A stretch of 64,000 nucleotides of DNA, from assembly GCA_037157565.1 (NCBI GenBank), contig JAZHRO010000039.1:45012001-45076000 (forward strand), written 5' to 3'. The stretch's first letter is position 1. Each line of letters starts with the position of its first letter. Made by a program: the position numbers and the translations under genes. The notes under the pieces are model-generated. The model did not search any database, was not told where the DNA came from, and worked only from the letters and a program-made list of their open reading frames with translations. Positions 41,001-48,083 of the stretch are shown here, in pieces. Origin of the DNA: Thalassia testudinum (taxonomy: Eukaryota; Streptophyta; Magnoliopsida; Alismatales; Hydrocharitaceae).

Positions 41001-44000
41001 CTTATGTTAAGATTGGCGCAATTCGGAGCGTGGAGGCTCCTTGTGCGTGGGAAAAATAGTCCCACATGGGGGGCTGTTCACACGTTGAACAGGCAGTAAA
41101 GGAGGAGAGGAGCCTTGATAATTGGAAAATATTATTGATGATTCAAAGACTTACGAAGAGGGAAGGCTCTCTTTTACAGAGTGCATATCCCTATTCTTGG
41201 AAATCAAATTACAATCAAATCTTCTAAATAAAGCCAACAACCAATTCCTAAAACAAATAGCAAACTTGACTCTAAAGACAAAAACCAACTTGGTCCTTTA
41301 GACATCTAGTCGTCGGCCCTATGGGCCCCTAACAACCTGCCACATGGCACTACCACGTGGCATCTTTTATTCCCAACACTCCCTCAAGTCGAAGCCGAGA
41401 GGATGATGACTTACTGAACTTGATATTACTATATCATTTTTCTCTTGAAGAGGTGAGGATGGTCTTCATGCCTCTTCTTCTACGCTCGAGAGTCGAGCCC
41501 TTTATTTCGACATTTCCCGATGCGTTAAAAGGTTCCATGTGCCTCCTCTAAAAGTATGGCACCTTTCTTGTGAACCTGAAAAGACCATCAACTTTTCTTC
41601 GAGCCAAGGTCACCAAGAGAAAGTAGAGAAGTCAATGCAGTAGTGATGCACTTCTAGAGGCTACATTGTGCCACTTCTTCTTGAGTCGGAGTCGATCGAT
41701 CATCGTGGTACTCGTTCTCTGCTTATTTGATCTTTTTGAAGTGTTTAGTACCCTTTGTTTCGATAAAACCTCTTTCGAAGAATAAAAAATCGAATACAAA
41801 AGCACCATATGAACTGAAATATCTGCTATAAATCTCCTCAAGCTTCCTTTTCTTGGTTGCATAAACAACCATCTTGCCTTCTCTTCCTGACAATGTGGCA
41901 CTACCCACTGTCGTGGATGCTTCCACCATCTTCTATAACCTTCCTTATCCGCGTAAGGTGTTGGATTTGTCGAGAAAGACTTTCTGGATGTGTGGACCAC
42001 CAATGTGAGATCATAACCCACACGCACAAAGTGCCTAGAACGAAGGTGCTAATACCATTTAAGATTGATGCAATCCGGAGTGTAGAGGCTCCTTGTGCAT
42101 GCGAAAAATAGTCCCACATGGGGGGTTGTTCACACGTTGAATAGGGAGAGAGGAGGAGAGGAGCCTTGATAATTGGAAAATATTATTGATGACTCAAAGA
42201 CTTACAAAGAGGGGAGGCTTTCTTTTATAGAGAGTACATATCCCTATTCTTAGAAACCAAATTACAATCAAATCTTCTAAATAAAGCAAACAACCAATTC
42301 CTAAAACAAATATTCTAAAAATAGCAAGCTTGACTCTAAAGGCGAAAACCAACTTGGTCCTTTGGACCTCTAGCCGCCAGCCCTGTAGGCCCCTGACAGC
42401 CTTTCACGTGGCATTGCCCCATGGAGTCTTTTATTCCCAACACCCTAAAACCTAACAAATGATGTAGCCACCACATCTGGCTCTATTCTAGAACATATGG
42501 AAAAGATGTCAAGTGTGGGGGCTACCTCCCACTCTAAATCCAATGAACTTGTGGAGGAATTTGAGCTGAAGAGGAGCAACAAACCCAAGGTTGCCAAGGA
42601 TCTAGGTAGTGACTTTGTTGCTATCAGATCAAAGGTGATTCACCTACTTGCTGGGATGCAATTGCTTCATCTAAAGACAAGCATTGGAAGGAAGGCATTA
42701 AAAGTGAAATGGAATCGATCATCTCTAATGGCATGTGGGAGTTGATTGATTTGCTCCTTGGGTGTTTCTAAAATTAGGTGTAAATGAGCATTTAAGAGGA
42801 AATTGAGACCCAACGAATCAATTGAAAAGTATAAAGTCAGGCTCATTGCCCAGGGTTTCAAGTAAAAAGGAAGATATTGACAACTTCCATACCTACTCTT
42901 ACATTACTAGGATGACTATGATTTGGACCCTTATAGCATTGGTTTTTATTTATGATCTCACTATCTATCAAATGGATGTAAAGACCGCCTTCTTACATTG
43001 ATCTTAAGGAAGAGATCTATATGGATTAGCCTGAGAGATTTGCAGCACCTAGAAATGAGAGAAAAGGTTACAAGATTGTGAAATCACTTTATAGATTAAA
43101 GTAAGCTCCAAAACAATGCCATGAAAAGTTCAGCAACACTATGCAATCTTTTGGCTTTACTACTCATGAATATGATAAATGTATATTTTCTATGGTCAAA
43201 GGTGACATGTGCATTGTCTTTTGCTTTTATGTAAATGACATATTGTTGTTTAGATCAAACATGAGAATAATCAATGAAACTAAGGCTTTCTTGAGTAGTA
43301 GGTTTTACATGAAGGACTTGGGAGTTACTAATGTAATCTTAGGGCTCAAGTTGATTAGATCAACTAAAGGGATAGCCATTTCTCAATCACATAATATTAA
43401 GAAGGTTCTTGAGAGGTTTGGTTATCAGATTTGTTGATCTATGTATACTAAACCACTATTTAAGAACAAGAGTGGATTGCCTATTACGTATCTTAAGTAC
43501 TTGCAAATCATAGTTAACTTGATGTAACTTGTGAACTGTGCTATATCGGATCTCTTGCATAGTCTCCAAGTTGAGTAGGTACTCTAACTGTCTTGACCGT
43601 AGTCATTAGGAAGCTTTGGATAGAGTATTGAAGTGCCTTAAAGGTACTATTCTTGGACTGAATTATGGTAAATAATGATGCCAATTGGATAGATTAGATG
43701 GATAGCTCTAAGAGTAACGGTCTTACTGGGTATATGTTTACTCGTAGATGCAGTACAATCTCCTAGAAGTCTCTAAAGCAGACCATTTTGGCTCAATCCA
43801 CTTTTAAGGTTGAGTTGTGCATTTTGGATATCACTGAGATAGAGGCTAAATGACTAAATGGGCTGCTCTCTAGGATGCTTATTGTGGGTAAGTCAATCTT
43901 TGCGATTTCTCTGTATTGTAATAGCATGACCACAATTGCAAAGATAAAAAGTTCAGAGTTTTTAATTAAAAGACTAGAAGACACATCTAAGTCAGACTTA

Positions 44001-47000
44001 AGTCTATAAGAGATCTTGTGTCTCAAGGAGTAATTGCTGTGGAGTTTGTTGGATCCAAGGATAATACAACAAATCTACTAACCAAGAGACTAGATAGATC
44101 TTTAGTCTTAAAGTCTAGTCTTCGGATGAGATTAAATCTCACTGAGAGCTCACCTACGATAGCAACCTCACCTAAATGAGTGAAGATCCCATAAAATAGG
44201 TTTGGGGAACTGGTTGGCACTCATAAAAACATGTTTAACATCTAAGTCCAATCACTGCAAAGTCGAGTGCTTAAAAATTGCTAGGTTGAGCTTTAGGCTC
44301 CTAATGGGTTCAAGCCTTTAATGTAAAATGTGAGCAGTTCATAAAGGATTAGGGTTTATCTCGAATGCACTTATGAAACAAGGCAACGTGCATGGTCTTT
44401 AATAGCACCAAAACCAAACGAATGCCTCCAAAGACTTTACTTCATTATTATCACGGTATACCCTAGAACAAATGTCTAAAGTTCAAAACTAGTTTCACTT
44501 TATTCCTATGGTGGAGAAAGTGAATAACTCCTGTAAGTATTCACATTAGAAAGTACCTTTAGCGAAAGCAAAGCAATGATGAATTTATGGGGAATTGTTG
44601 ATTTTAGAAGGTTATATATACTAATTGGTGTATATATACATGGTGATGGCATCAGGAATGCATGTTGAAATCGACAAAGAAAATTGGGTGGAAACTTTAG
44701 TGCCATATAGTGAGTAAAACTCAACTGGGATATAAAAGGATTTTAGTTCCCATTTCTTGTGTAGCAAAGGAATAGAAGAGGGATCGGGAACCATGCGTGC
44801 AAGTGTGTGCCTCGCCCCGGCCTAGCTTTGACTTCAACTTGAATGAAAATTAATTTGGAACTTGAAACTTGAACCTTTTTGCTAAAAAAATCTTTTTGAT
44901 TTTTTTATTAATTATTTCTTCATTAATTTAAGCCAGTGGATTCCAAACGTTAGGTCATATCCATTCACCCACGTCTCCTTGGTGTCCACCCACGTCTCAC
45001 ATAGGGTATTTAGACACGTGAGGGTTTTTGTGTGCCGTCACTTTTTCCACCATCTTTCTACACTACTTTCTCTTCTTATAACGAGTGATCTCTTCTTGTT
45101 GTGAGCATTGTCCTCTCTCTGTGAGATCCTCCTCTCTCGGCTACGTCTTGTAAGGAGGCTTTCAAGGACATCCACCAGCGGAGTGTACCGCAGACATGGA
45201 CATGAAGATCATCGGACCATGGGAGGAATACACCAGACCTGTGTATCAACAAAGTGGGCGTGTTGTTTCTTTAAAGTGAGTCTTACAAGAGATGCTTGAC
45301 TGTAACATCTCTGACCCTTTTATTTTGTGTGCTACATCTATTTGATATGCATTTTTCTGGATTTTTCCTTCATGTGATCTTGTTATATTTGCTTCTGATA
45401 TGCTTGTTATTACAGATCTGTCTACTAAATGATGCATATAAAATGATGCATGTCGAATTTTTATTTACCCATATATGTTTTTATTCCAACAGTTCTCTTG
45501 GTCAACAAGTTCTAAAGTTTCAACATTTTAGCAATACATTCCATTAATATTGAAGAACTCTATAAATTATTACAGGGTGTTATTACAGAGGACGTGGTTC
45601 AGTTGCGTAAAGCTATTGGGGCTCCTGGGATGGCTGTCCTACAGTTTGGTATCTAATGTGGTTTATAAACAGCTAGTAATAGTGACAGTTCTAAATGTGT
45701 AATGATTGTTTCAACTATCTTACGCCCCAGCTTTTGGGAGCAATGCTGGTAGCCCTCACTTGCCTCATAACCATGAACCAGATCAAGTTGTGTATACTGG
45801 GACTCATGATAATGACACAGTATGAACACAATCTAGTCAACTCCTCCTCTTCACTTTTCTAGCATATCCAATCGTCCACTTGTTGGCATCTAATTGTGGA
45901 ATTTGCTTCCTCATCTTGTTTTTTGTACGTGTCAAAGTTTTCCCTTTCAGGAGGGAGAAAATCAAAATCTTCCGGTTACTGTGACCACTAAATGGACATC
46001 TTTTGTTTCTAGGTTCTTGGTTGGTGGGTAAATTTGACCAATGAAAGAGAGAAGTCTCATGTGAGTCTCCTGATATCACACCCTTAAAATATTCCAAACC
46101 AGCAGTATTTTCCCGTGATTTTTAACAAGTTGTCAGTAGAGTTGATTTGCTTTCATGATATAATTTTAGGTAAAAAGGTATCTTGGCATAACAGAGGAAG
46201 ATAACATCTCATGGGCAATGATTAAGTGTGCCATGGCTTCAGTTGCACAAACAGCTATAATAACCATGCAAGATGTTCTCTGTCTGGACAGTTCTGCCAG
46301 AATGAATATCCCAGCAACTCAGGTTAGTTTTGCACTCACCTTGTAGGTCCCTTTTTTTTATTTATAGCAAGTTGTGTCATCTTCTTGATCGTTCTTGCTG
46401 GATGCAGAGGTTGGCTTGTGAACAGTTGAAAAATATAAGCAGAAGCAAAACAACAAAATATCAATGAGTAAACAAGGATTAACACTTGAGTTTACGTGAA
46501 AATTTCACTCACGAGAAGCTGGGAGAAAATCATAGGAAAAAGTCCCGACAAGGCTAATATCTGTATTACTCTTCTCAAAGAATAAATAAAGGGTACATGC
46601 CTATTTATAGGCCACCACACACTCTATAATCCTACAATAGACAATGTCAGACTAAACCAACTACACATACTCCAACTTGAACTATTCTTCTTCTACTGAC
46701 ACACCGTCTGTCGTATTGGTGTTGAGATTTACTTATTCTTCCCACAACTTATTCTGGACTTCTGGTGCATTATTGACAATAGATGTACGAGATTTTTCTT
46801 CCATATATTCGGTCTTAGATTGAAGATCAGAATGTAAATTCATCGCCAGAAACACAGGCCATCAAATGAGAAAAGCATCCATTTTGAACTTCTGACTTAA
46901 CAGGATTCTAACACTTAGACTTTTAATGCGTTTATAATCTTCTACATTTGCAATGAATTTTGATTTCAGATTACAGACAGCAAGCACTGGAATTTTTTTA

Positions 47001-47773
47001 GATAAAAGGTTAACATGGGGACTTTCGGCAATGGATGGATTAGAACGTAAATTCATCATCAAGAAACTCGTATTCTGATTGCATCGGACCTCATTAGCTT
47101 CTTCTGGAACGCACTTTATACAACCTCCTGAGAGAATGAATCTATATAAAATTTTATTGCAATGAAATCTAATTTCAAGTCATCCAATTTGGTGCCATGG
47201 CTTTGCATCAATTTGTTAATCCTTTGGTAGATTTACTCGTTGGGTGCATATTCAGTTTTCTAAGTCAGGTTCCATGGTATCAACTTGGACGCTTTCCAGA
47301 GTGCTATTTATGTCAATTTTCTGAGAGTTGTCTTCTTTACGATGTCAAACCCTGTTAACCTGCTAGTATTTGTACAAAGAAGGGTAAACTCAAGTTTACA
47401 TGGTTGCCTGTTTCCTATAGCAAGTGTGAACCTAATAAAGTAAACTATTGTTGCACATTATTCTTTGAGTCCTTTACGTTTTCTTTGACGCTATAAGAAA
47501 CATGGGAGTTATCCCATTTCATTTTGCCATTGGGCATTACGGAGTATTGTCATTTTCATGCAACAATAATCTCAGAACTTTTTTTCAGAAAAAAATAATC
47601 TCTAAAACTTGGTGTTCAAAAATGTATGTATCATGATATTGACATAGTTATATGTCTCCTGCCTGCAGCTTGGTAACTGGAGGTGGAGGATACCGAGTTC
47701 TGTCAGTTTTGATCTTCTGAAGCCCGAGGCACAGAAACTGAGGGACATGCTTGAAATGTACAACAGACTATGA
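10880..47773 (+). CDS. DPE1: 4-alpha-glucanotransferase (disproportionating enzyme 1), chloroplastic, C-terminal 11 exons
   Basis: GH77 amylomaltase that transfers maltodextrin units and recycles maltotriose to glucose in plastid starch breakdown. Eleven exons: 10880-11016, 11112-11270, 11357-11433, 23334-23473, 23583-23614, 23715-23789, 45576-45648, 45731-45819, 46013-46060, 46170-46322, 47669-47773. All introns are GT..AG and all phases agree, giving about 361 residues with no stop. The nucleophile Asp in RIDHFRGF (codon 23431), the acid/base Glu in AEDLG (23781) and the Asp in THDND (45808) are intact. The transit peptide and roughly the first 200 residues are absent; the first exon starts at codon position 2, so more exons lie upstream. 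Two introns of 11.9 and 21.8 kb are filled with retroelements. Exons 9 and 10 show some non-consensus residues ([16 protein letters not shown]), perhaps relaxed constraint. Confidence 0.93.
11112..11270 (+). CDS. DPE1: DPE1 exon B
   Basis: Encodes [20 protein letters not shown], then [20 protein letters not shown] and FLL, a strongly conserved GH77 block. The acceptor is CACAG and the donor GTTAAT; 53 codons, phase 0 at both ends. Confidence 0.94.
11357..11433 (+). CDS. DPE1: DPE1 exon C
   Basis: Encodes [19 protein letters not shown] and TGQLWG, ending on two bases (AG) of a Ser codon completed by exon D 11.9 kb away. The alternative acceptor five bases later (GACAG) would change the phase. 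Confidence 0.93.
12637..14013 (-). mobile_element. small non-autonomous LTR retrotransposon (TRIM-like 2)
   Basis: LTRs at 12637-12842 and 13816-14013 both begin TGTTGAAAAAGAT and end TCTCTAACA on the plus strand. Orientation is minus: a primer-site complement GTTTAGATACCA (13804-13815) abuts the right LTR, and a polypurine complement CTTCCCCTCAATG (12843-12855) abuts the left one. The interior of 973 bp lacks gag or pol. The 146-codon minus frame at 12883-13323 is repeat-derived. No target duplication is seen (TATAA against TGTAC). Confidence 0.82.
12974..13141. repeat. two tandem 84-bp repeats
   Basis: GGGTCTC at 12974 and at 13058 starts two similar 84-bp units. The unit equals 28 codons, so the minus-strand frame shows a 28-residue repeat (…[18 protein letters not shown]… / …[18 protein letters not shown]…). 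Confidence 0.8.
14134..14464. mobile_element. Mutator-like MITE, 331 bp
   Basis: The ends (left near TGGTTTTTTTACATAAAT, right ATTTATGTAAAAAGCCC) are inverted repeats extending about 75-80 bp inward. The flanks AAAAAATGA (14125-14133) and AAAAAATAA (14465-14473) are a 9-bp target duplication with one mismatch, the length typical of Mutator-like elements. No coding capacity. Confidence 0.7.
14876..20284 (-). mobile_element. Ty3/Gypsy chromovirus, complete structure, decayed
   Basis: LTRs are at 14876-15397 and 19736-20284, each TGATA...TATCA on the plus strand. The primer-site complement CCTGATACCAAGT (19723-19735) and the purine-tract complement ACCACCCACCCTTTGG (15398-15413) fix minus orientation. 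In coding order: gag (about 19650-18900), protease/linker (18560-17953), RT (17990-17270, with [18 protein letters not shown] and [10 protein letters not shown]), RNase H (17011-16781, [20 protein letters not shown]), integrase (16471-15730) and a chromodomain end (DEATWEDY near 15475). About 5.4 kb, a size typical of the Reina clade. Stops and frameshifts occur throughout. No target duplication was recognised. Confidence 0.85.
20285..23333. other. 3' part of DPE1 intron C, nothing identified
   Basis: AT-rich non-coding sequence with many short frames. A (GT)8 run lies at 21822-21837. No transposon structure or gene was recognised. Confidence 0.45.
23334..23473 (+). CDS. DPE1: DPE1 exon D (catalytic nucleophile)
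   Basis: Encodes [20 protein letters not shown], then [20 protein letters not shown]. It supplies the last base of the split Ser codon and the first base of the Glu codon completed by exon E. The nucleophilic Asp is codon 23431-23433. Confidence 0.94.
23583..23614 (+). CDS. DPE1: DPE1 exon E (32 nt micro-exon)
   Basis: Encodes (E)[10 protein letters not shown]. The acceptor is TTGCAG and the donor GTATCC. It is placed by homology to the family, which has EAKxAMxGRWK here. Confidence 0.9.
23715..23789 (+). CDS. DPE1: DPE1 exon F (catalytic acid/base)
   Basis: Encodes [20 protein letters not shown] then VAEDL. The acid/base Glu is codon 23781-23783. Donor GTAAGC; 25 codons, phase 0. The next exon is 21.8 kb away. 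Confidence 0.93.
24229..24503. repeat. degenerate direct repeat in intron F
   Basis: A block around GTTGGGTCTCTCCAGTCAAG (24255) recurs diverged at GTTGGGTCTCTTCACTCAAG (24452), each followed by a similar AATTTGAT..TGGATG stretch. The origin is unknown. Confidence 0.5.
24725..25598 (+). repeat. 5' LTR of outer Copia
   Basis: Matches 44596-45491 along its length: shared blocks near TTATATATA (24760), GTGTAGCAA (24887), CCTGCCCCGGCTCAGG (24938) and the AAATGATGCATATAAAAT stretch near 25523. Ends ...TTAACA. Confidence 0.85.
25740..26313 (+). pseudogene. Copia gag, N-terminal part
   Basis: Reads as a UBN2-type gag in several frames: '[20 protein letters not shown]', '[20 protein letters not shown]', '[13 protein letters not shown]', then after a stop an EKFPFSW-like stretch. 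Continues after the insertion at 39624 ([10 protein letters not shown]). Stops disrupt it. Confidence 0.75.
26652..28585 (-). pseudogene. Copia A pol 3' half: integrase end, RT, RNase H
   Basis: From right to left: [11 protein letters not shown] immediately after the Sirevirus insertion point, the variable linker (28475-27948), RT with [20 protein letters not shown] (about 27897) and [10 protein letters not shown] (about 27374-27403), then [20 protein letters not shown], and RNase H with [11 protein letters not shown] and [10 protein letters not shown]. Stops separate the segments. Confidence 0.85.
28591..29514 (+). repeat. 5' LTR of Sirevirus-like element
   Basis: Shares TGTTTTGATG..., CTCACGGATCAAAGCTTCGA and the terminal CCACAGACACCCTC with the 3' LTR. 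Contains a cluster of TTGATCGACCAA-type motifs (28819-28980). Confidence 0.88.
29540..30780 (+). pseudogene. Sirevirus-like gag
   Basis: ATG at 29540 opens gag: [19 protein letters not shown] is the typical N-terminal block of this family. After frameshifts and stops comes a zinc knuckle at about 30350-30390, where the first Cys of CX2CX4HX4C is Ser ([14 protein letters not shown]). A Lys/Glu-rich, coiled-coil-like tail runs to about 30780. The coding frame is broken between 29774 and 30165. Confidence 0.8.
31138..32358 (+). pseudogene. Sirevirus-like protease and integrase
   Basis: The protease begins with MDSGCSKHM, the DSG active site. GAG-pre-integrase follows ([27 protein letters not shown]). 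The integrase core at 31680-32100 has [30 protein letters not shown] and [12 protein letters not shown], so the DDE residues are visible. A stop at 32107-32109 and one after ETK (31402-31404) interrupt it. Confidence 0.85.
32387..34094 (+). pseudogene. Sirevirus-like RT and RNase H
   Basis: RT segments: [52 protein letters not shown]. The active-site YVDD is YVDE (near 33154), so catalysis is lost even apart from the stops. RNase H ends with [15 protein letters not shown] and [14 protein letters not shown] at 33930-34060. Confidence 0.85.
35053..36456 (+). pseudogene. env-like frame of Sirevirus-like element
   Basis: Downstream of pol, an ATG at 35053 ([10 protein letters not shown]) opens a frame that shifts near 35200 and continues to about 35605. 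A second shift and a stop separate a proline/threonine-rich C-terminal part (35846-36456). The position and composition resemble the 'envelope-like' third reading frame of Sireviruses, whose function is unproven. I see no clear signal peptide. At least two frameshifts: a broken copy. Confidence 0.6.
36625..36687 (+). promoter_or_regulatory. repeated polypurine tracts before 3' LTR
   Basis: CTTAAGGGGGAGA (36625-36637) and GCAAAAAGGAGA (36676-36687) lie 60-120 bp before the LTR. Multiple purine tracts in this region are a known Sirevirus trait. Confidence 0.6.
36745..37675 (+). repeat. 3' LTR of Sirevirus-like element
   Basis: Differs from the 5' LTR by about 60 extra bases within the TTGATCGA-motif cluster (about 37105-37165) and by a compensating deletion near 37285. 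Ends CCCTCA at 37675. Confidence 0.85.
37681..38718 (-). pseudogene. Copia A protease and integrase
   Basis: The protease C-terminal part at 38718-38533 ends in [15 protein letters not shown]. The integrase at 38273-37977 has [29 protein letters not shown] and the position where [10 protein letters not shown] precedes the ERKHR block. [13 protein letters not shown] and VKCVFLGYS (37811-37681) follow, ending exactly at the Sirevirus insertion. Stops are present. Confidence 0.85.
38959..39161. repeat. five spaced copies of GGGGAATACACACCC
   Basis: Copies at 38959, 39020, 39051, 39111 and 39146, the last two diverged. Starts are separated by 61, 31, 60 and 35 bases, close to multiples of 30. 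They lie between the 5' LTR and protease of Copia A, where gag should be. Confidence 0.75.
39624..41004 (+). pseudogene. outer Copia gag end, protease, integrase
   Basis: Resumes after Copia [10 protein letters not shown], then protease/pre-integrase ([29 protein letters not shown]), where the DTG active site is lost. Integrase at 40230-40697 shows [37 protein letters not shown] and [17 protein letters not shown]. Further integrase sequence runs to 41004 with stops. Confidence 0.82.
41005..42442 (-). mobile_element. small non-autonomous LTR retrotransposon (TRIM-like 3)
   Basis: LTRs at 41005-41378 and 42057-42442 share GTCCCACATGGGG and end TTATTCCCAACA. The primer-site complement GGTGCTAATACCA (42045-42057) and purine-tract complement CTCCCTCAAGTC (41379-41390) give minus orientation. 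Target duplications CCTTA (41000-41004) and CCCTA (42443-42447) differ by one base. The 131-codon minus frame at 42027-41632 and a 68-codon overlapping one have no recognisable domain. No pol. Confidence 0.85.
42448..44180 (+). pseudogene. outer Copia RT and RNase H
   Basis: [18 protein letters not shown] precedes RT. RT includes [13 protein letters not shown] sequence near 42970, [19 protein letters not shown] (43228-43263), where YVDD has become YVND, and [20 protein letters not shown]. RNase H remnants run to about 44160 ([21 protein letters not shown]-like block). Many stops. Confidence 0.85.
44596..45491 (+). repeat. 3' LTR of outer Copia
   Basis: Starts TGTTGATTTTAGAAGG after a purine-rich stretch (44583-44594) and ends TTCCAACA. 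It is followed by GTTCT, the target duplication. Confidence 0.87.
45576..45648 (+). CDS. DPE1: DPE1 exon G
   Basis: Encodes [20 protein letters not shown] then VLQF. It continues exactly after AEDL of exon F across 21.8 kb. Acceptor TTACAG, donor GTATCT. Confidence 0.94.
45731..45819 (+). CDS. DPE1: DPE1 exon H (third catalytic Asp)
   Basis: Encodes [20 protein letters not shown] then YTGTHDNDT. The Asp of THDND is codon 45808-45810. Preceded by an 82-bp intron. Confidence 0.94.
46013..46060 (+). CDS. DPE1: DPE1 exon I
   Basis: Encodes [16 protein letters not shown], aligning with IRGWWDTL.QEEKS of other plant DPE1 proteins. I/R to V/L and D to V are unusual in this block. Acceptor TTTCTAG, donor GTGAGT. 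Confidence 0.88.
46170..46322 (+). CDS. DPE1: DPE1 exon J
   Basis: Encodes [20 protein letters not shown], then [20 protein letters not shown] and ARMNIPATQ. The family usually has IIPMQD(V/I)LGLGS; the Pro and two Gly are replaced here. 51 codons, phase 0; donor GTTAGT. Confidence 0.93.
46323..47668 (+). other. DPE1: DPE1 intron J (1.35 kb)
   Basis: GT..AG intron with no recognised element or gene. The stretch 46400-46690 has an LTR-like look (GGCTAATATCTGTATTACTC) but no partner copy was found. Confidence 0.85.
47669..47773 (+). CDS. DPE1: DPE1 exon K and stop
   Basis: Encodes [20 protein letters not shown], then [14 protein letters not shown] and TGA (47771-47773). The conserved GNW.WRIPSS block and the terminal YxRL are the normal DPE1 C-terminus. 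Confidence 0.95.
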   Translation, partial: LGNWRWRIPSSVSFDLLKPEAQKLRDMLEMYNRL

Positions 47774-48083
47774 AGCATAGGCTGCTGTTTATGATCAAAC
47801 CCTTCAGATGGCATCCGTTTGGCTGGGGCCTTGTCATGGTAGATGATCTTTGCACAGTCCAACTGGAATCACAGTTTTCCATATCGTGAGTTGAAATAAC
47901 CCCACTAGTTATGGTGGCCTGAACGAGCGGAGGATGTAGTTGATAGGGTTCACCCATTGCAGTCTTGGTAATAAATAATCTGTATAAAGCATGGGTGAAT
48001 TGTAATCTTTGGCAACGGTACTTAGTTTCCTTGTAGTGTGGACTATGTTCTGATACTCTAATAAGTAGTACATATATTTCCAT
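47774..48083 (+). other. DPE1: probable DPE1 3' UTR with AATAAA
   Basis: AATAAATAAT at 47970-47979, about 200 bp after the stop, is a good polyadenylation signal. Exact cleavage cannot be seen. Confidence 0.55.

Larger units (their letters stand above)
24725..45491 (+). mobile_element. outer Copia element of intron F, split by three insertions
   Basis: 5' LTR 24725-25598 and 3' LTR 44596-45491 begin TGTTG and end AACA. Perfect 5-bp target duplications GTTCT lie at 24720-24724 and 45492-45496. The coding order gag, protease, integrase, RT, RNase H is that of Copia, same strand as DPE1. Gag is split by the element at 26314-39623 and the integrase/RT linker by the one at 41005-42442. By eye the LTRs are well diverged (about 13 differences in the first 70 bases), so this is an old insertion. 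Many stops; not autonomous. Confidence 0.9.
23790..45575 (+). other. DPE1: DPE1 intron F (21.8 kb, nested retroelements)
   Basis: GT at 23790-23791 and TACAG at 45571-45575. Removing the Copia element 24725-45491 and one copy of its target duplication leaves an ancestral intron of about 1 kb. The element stops 84 bp before exon G. Confidence 0.9.
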
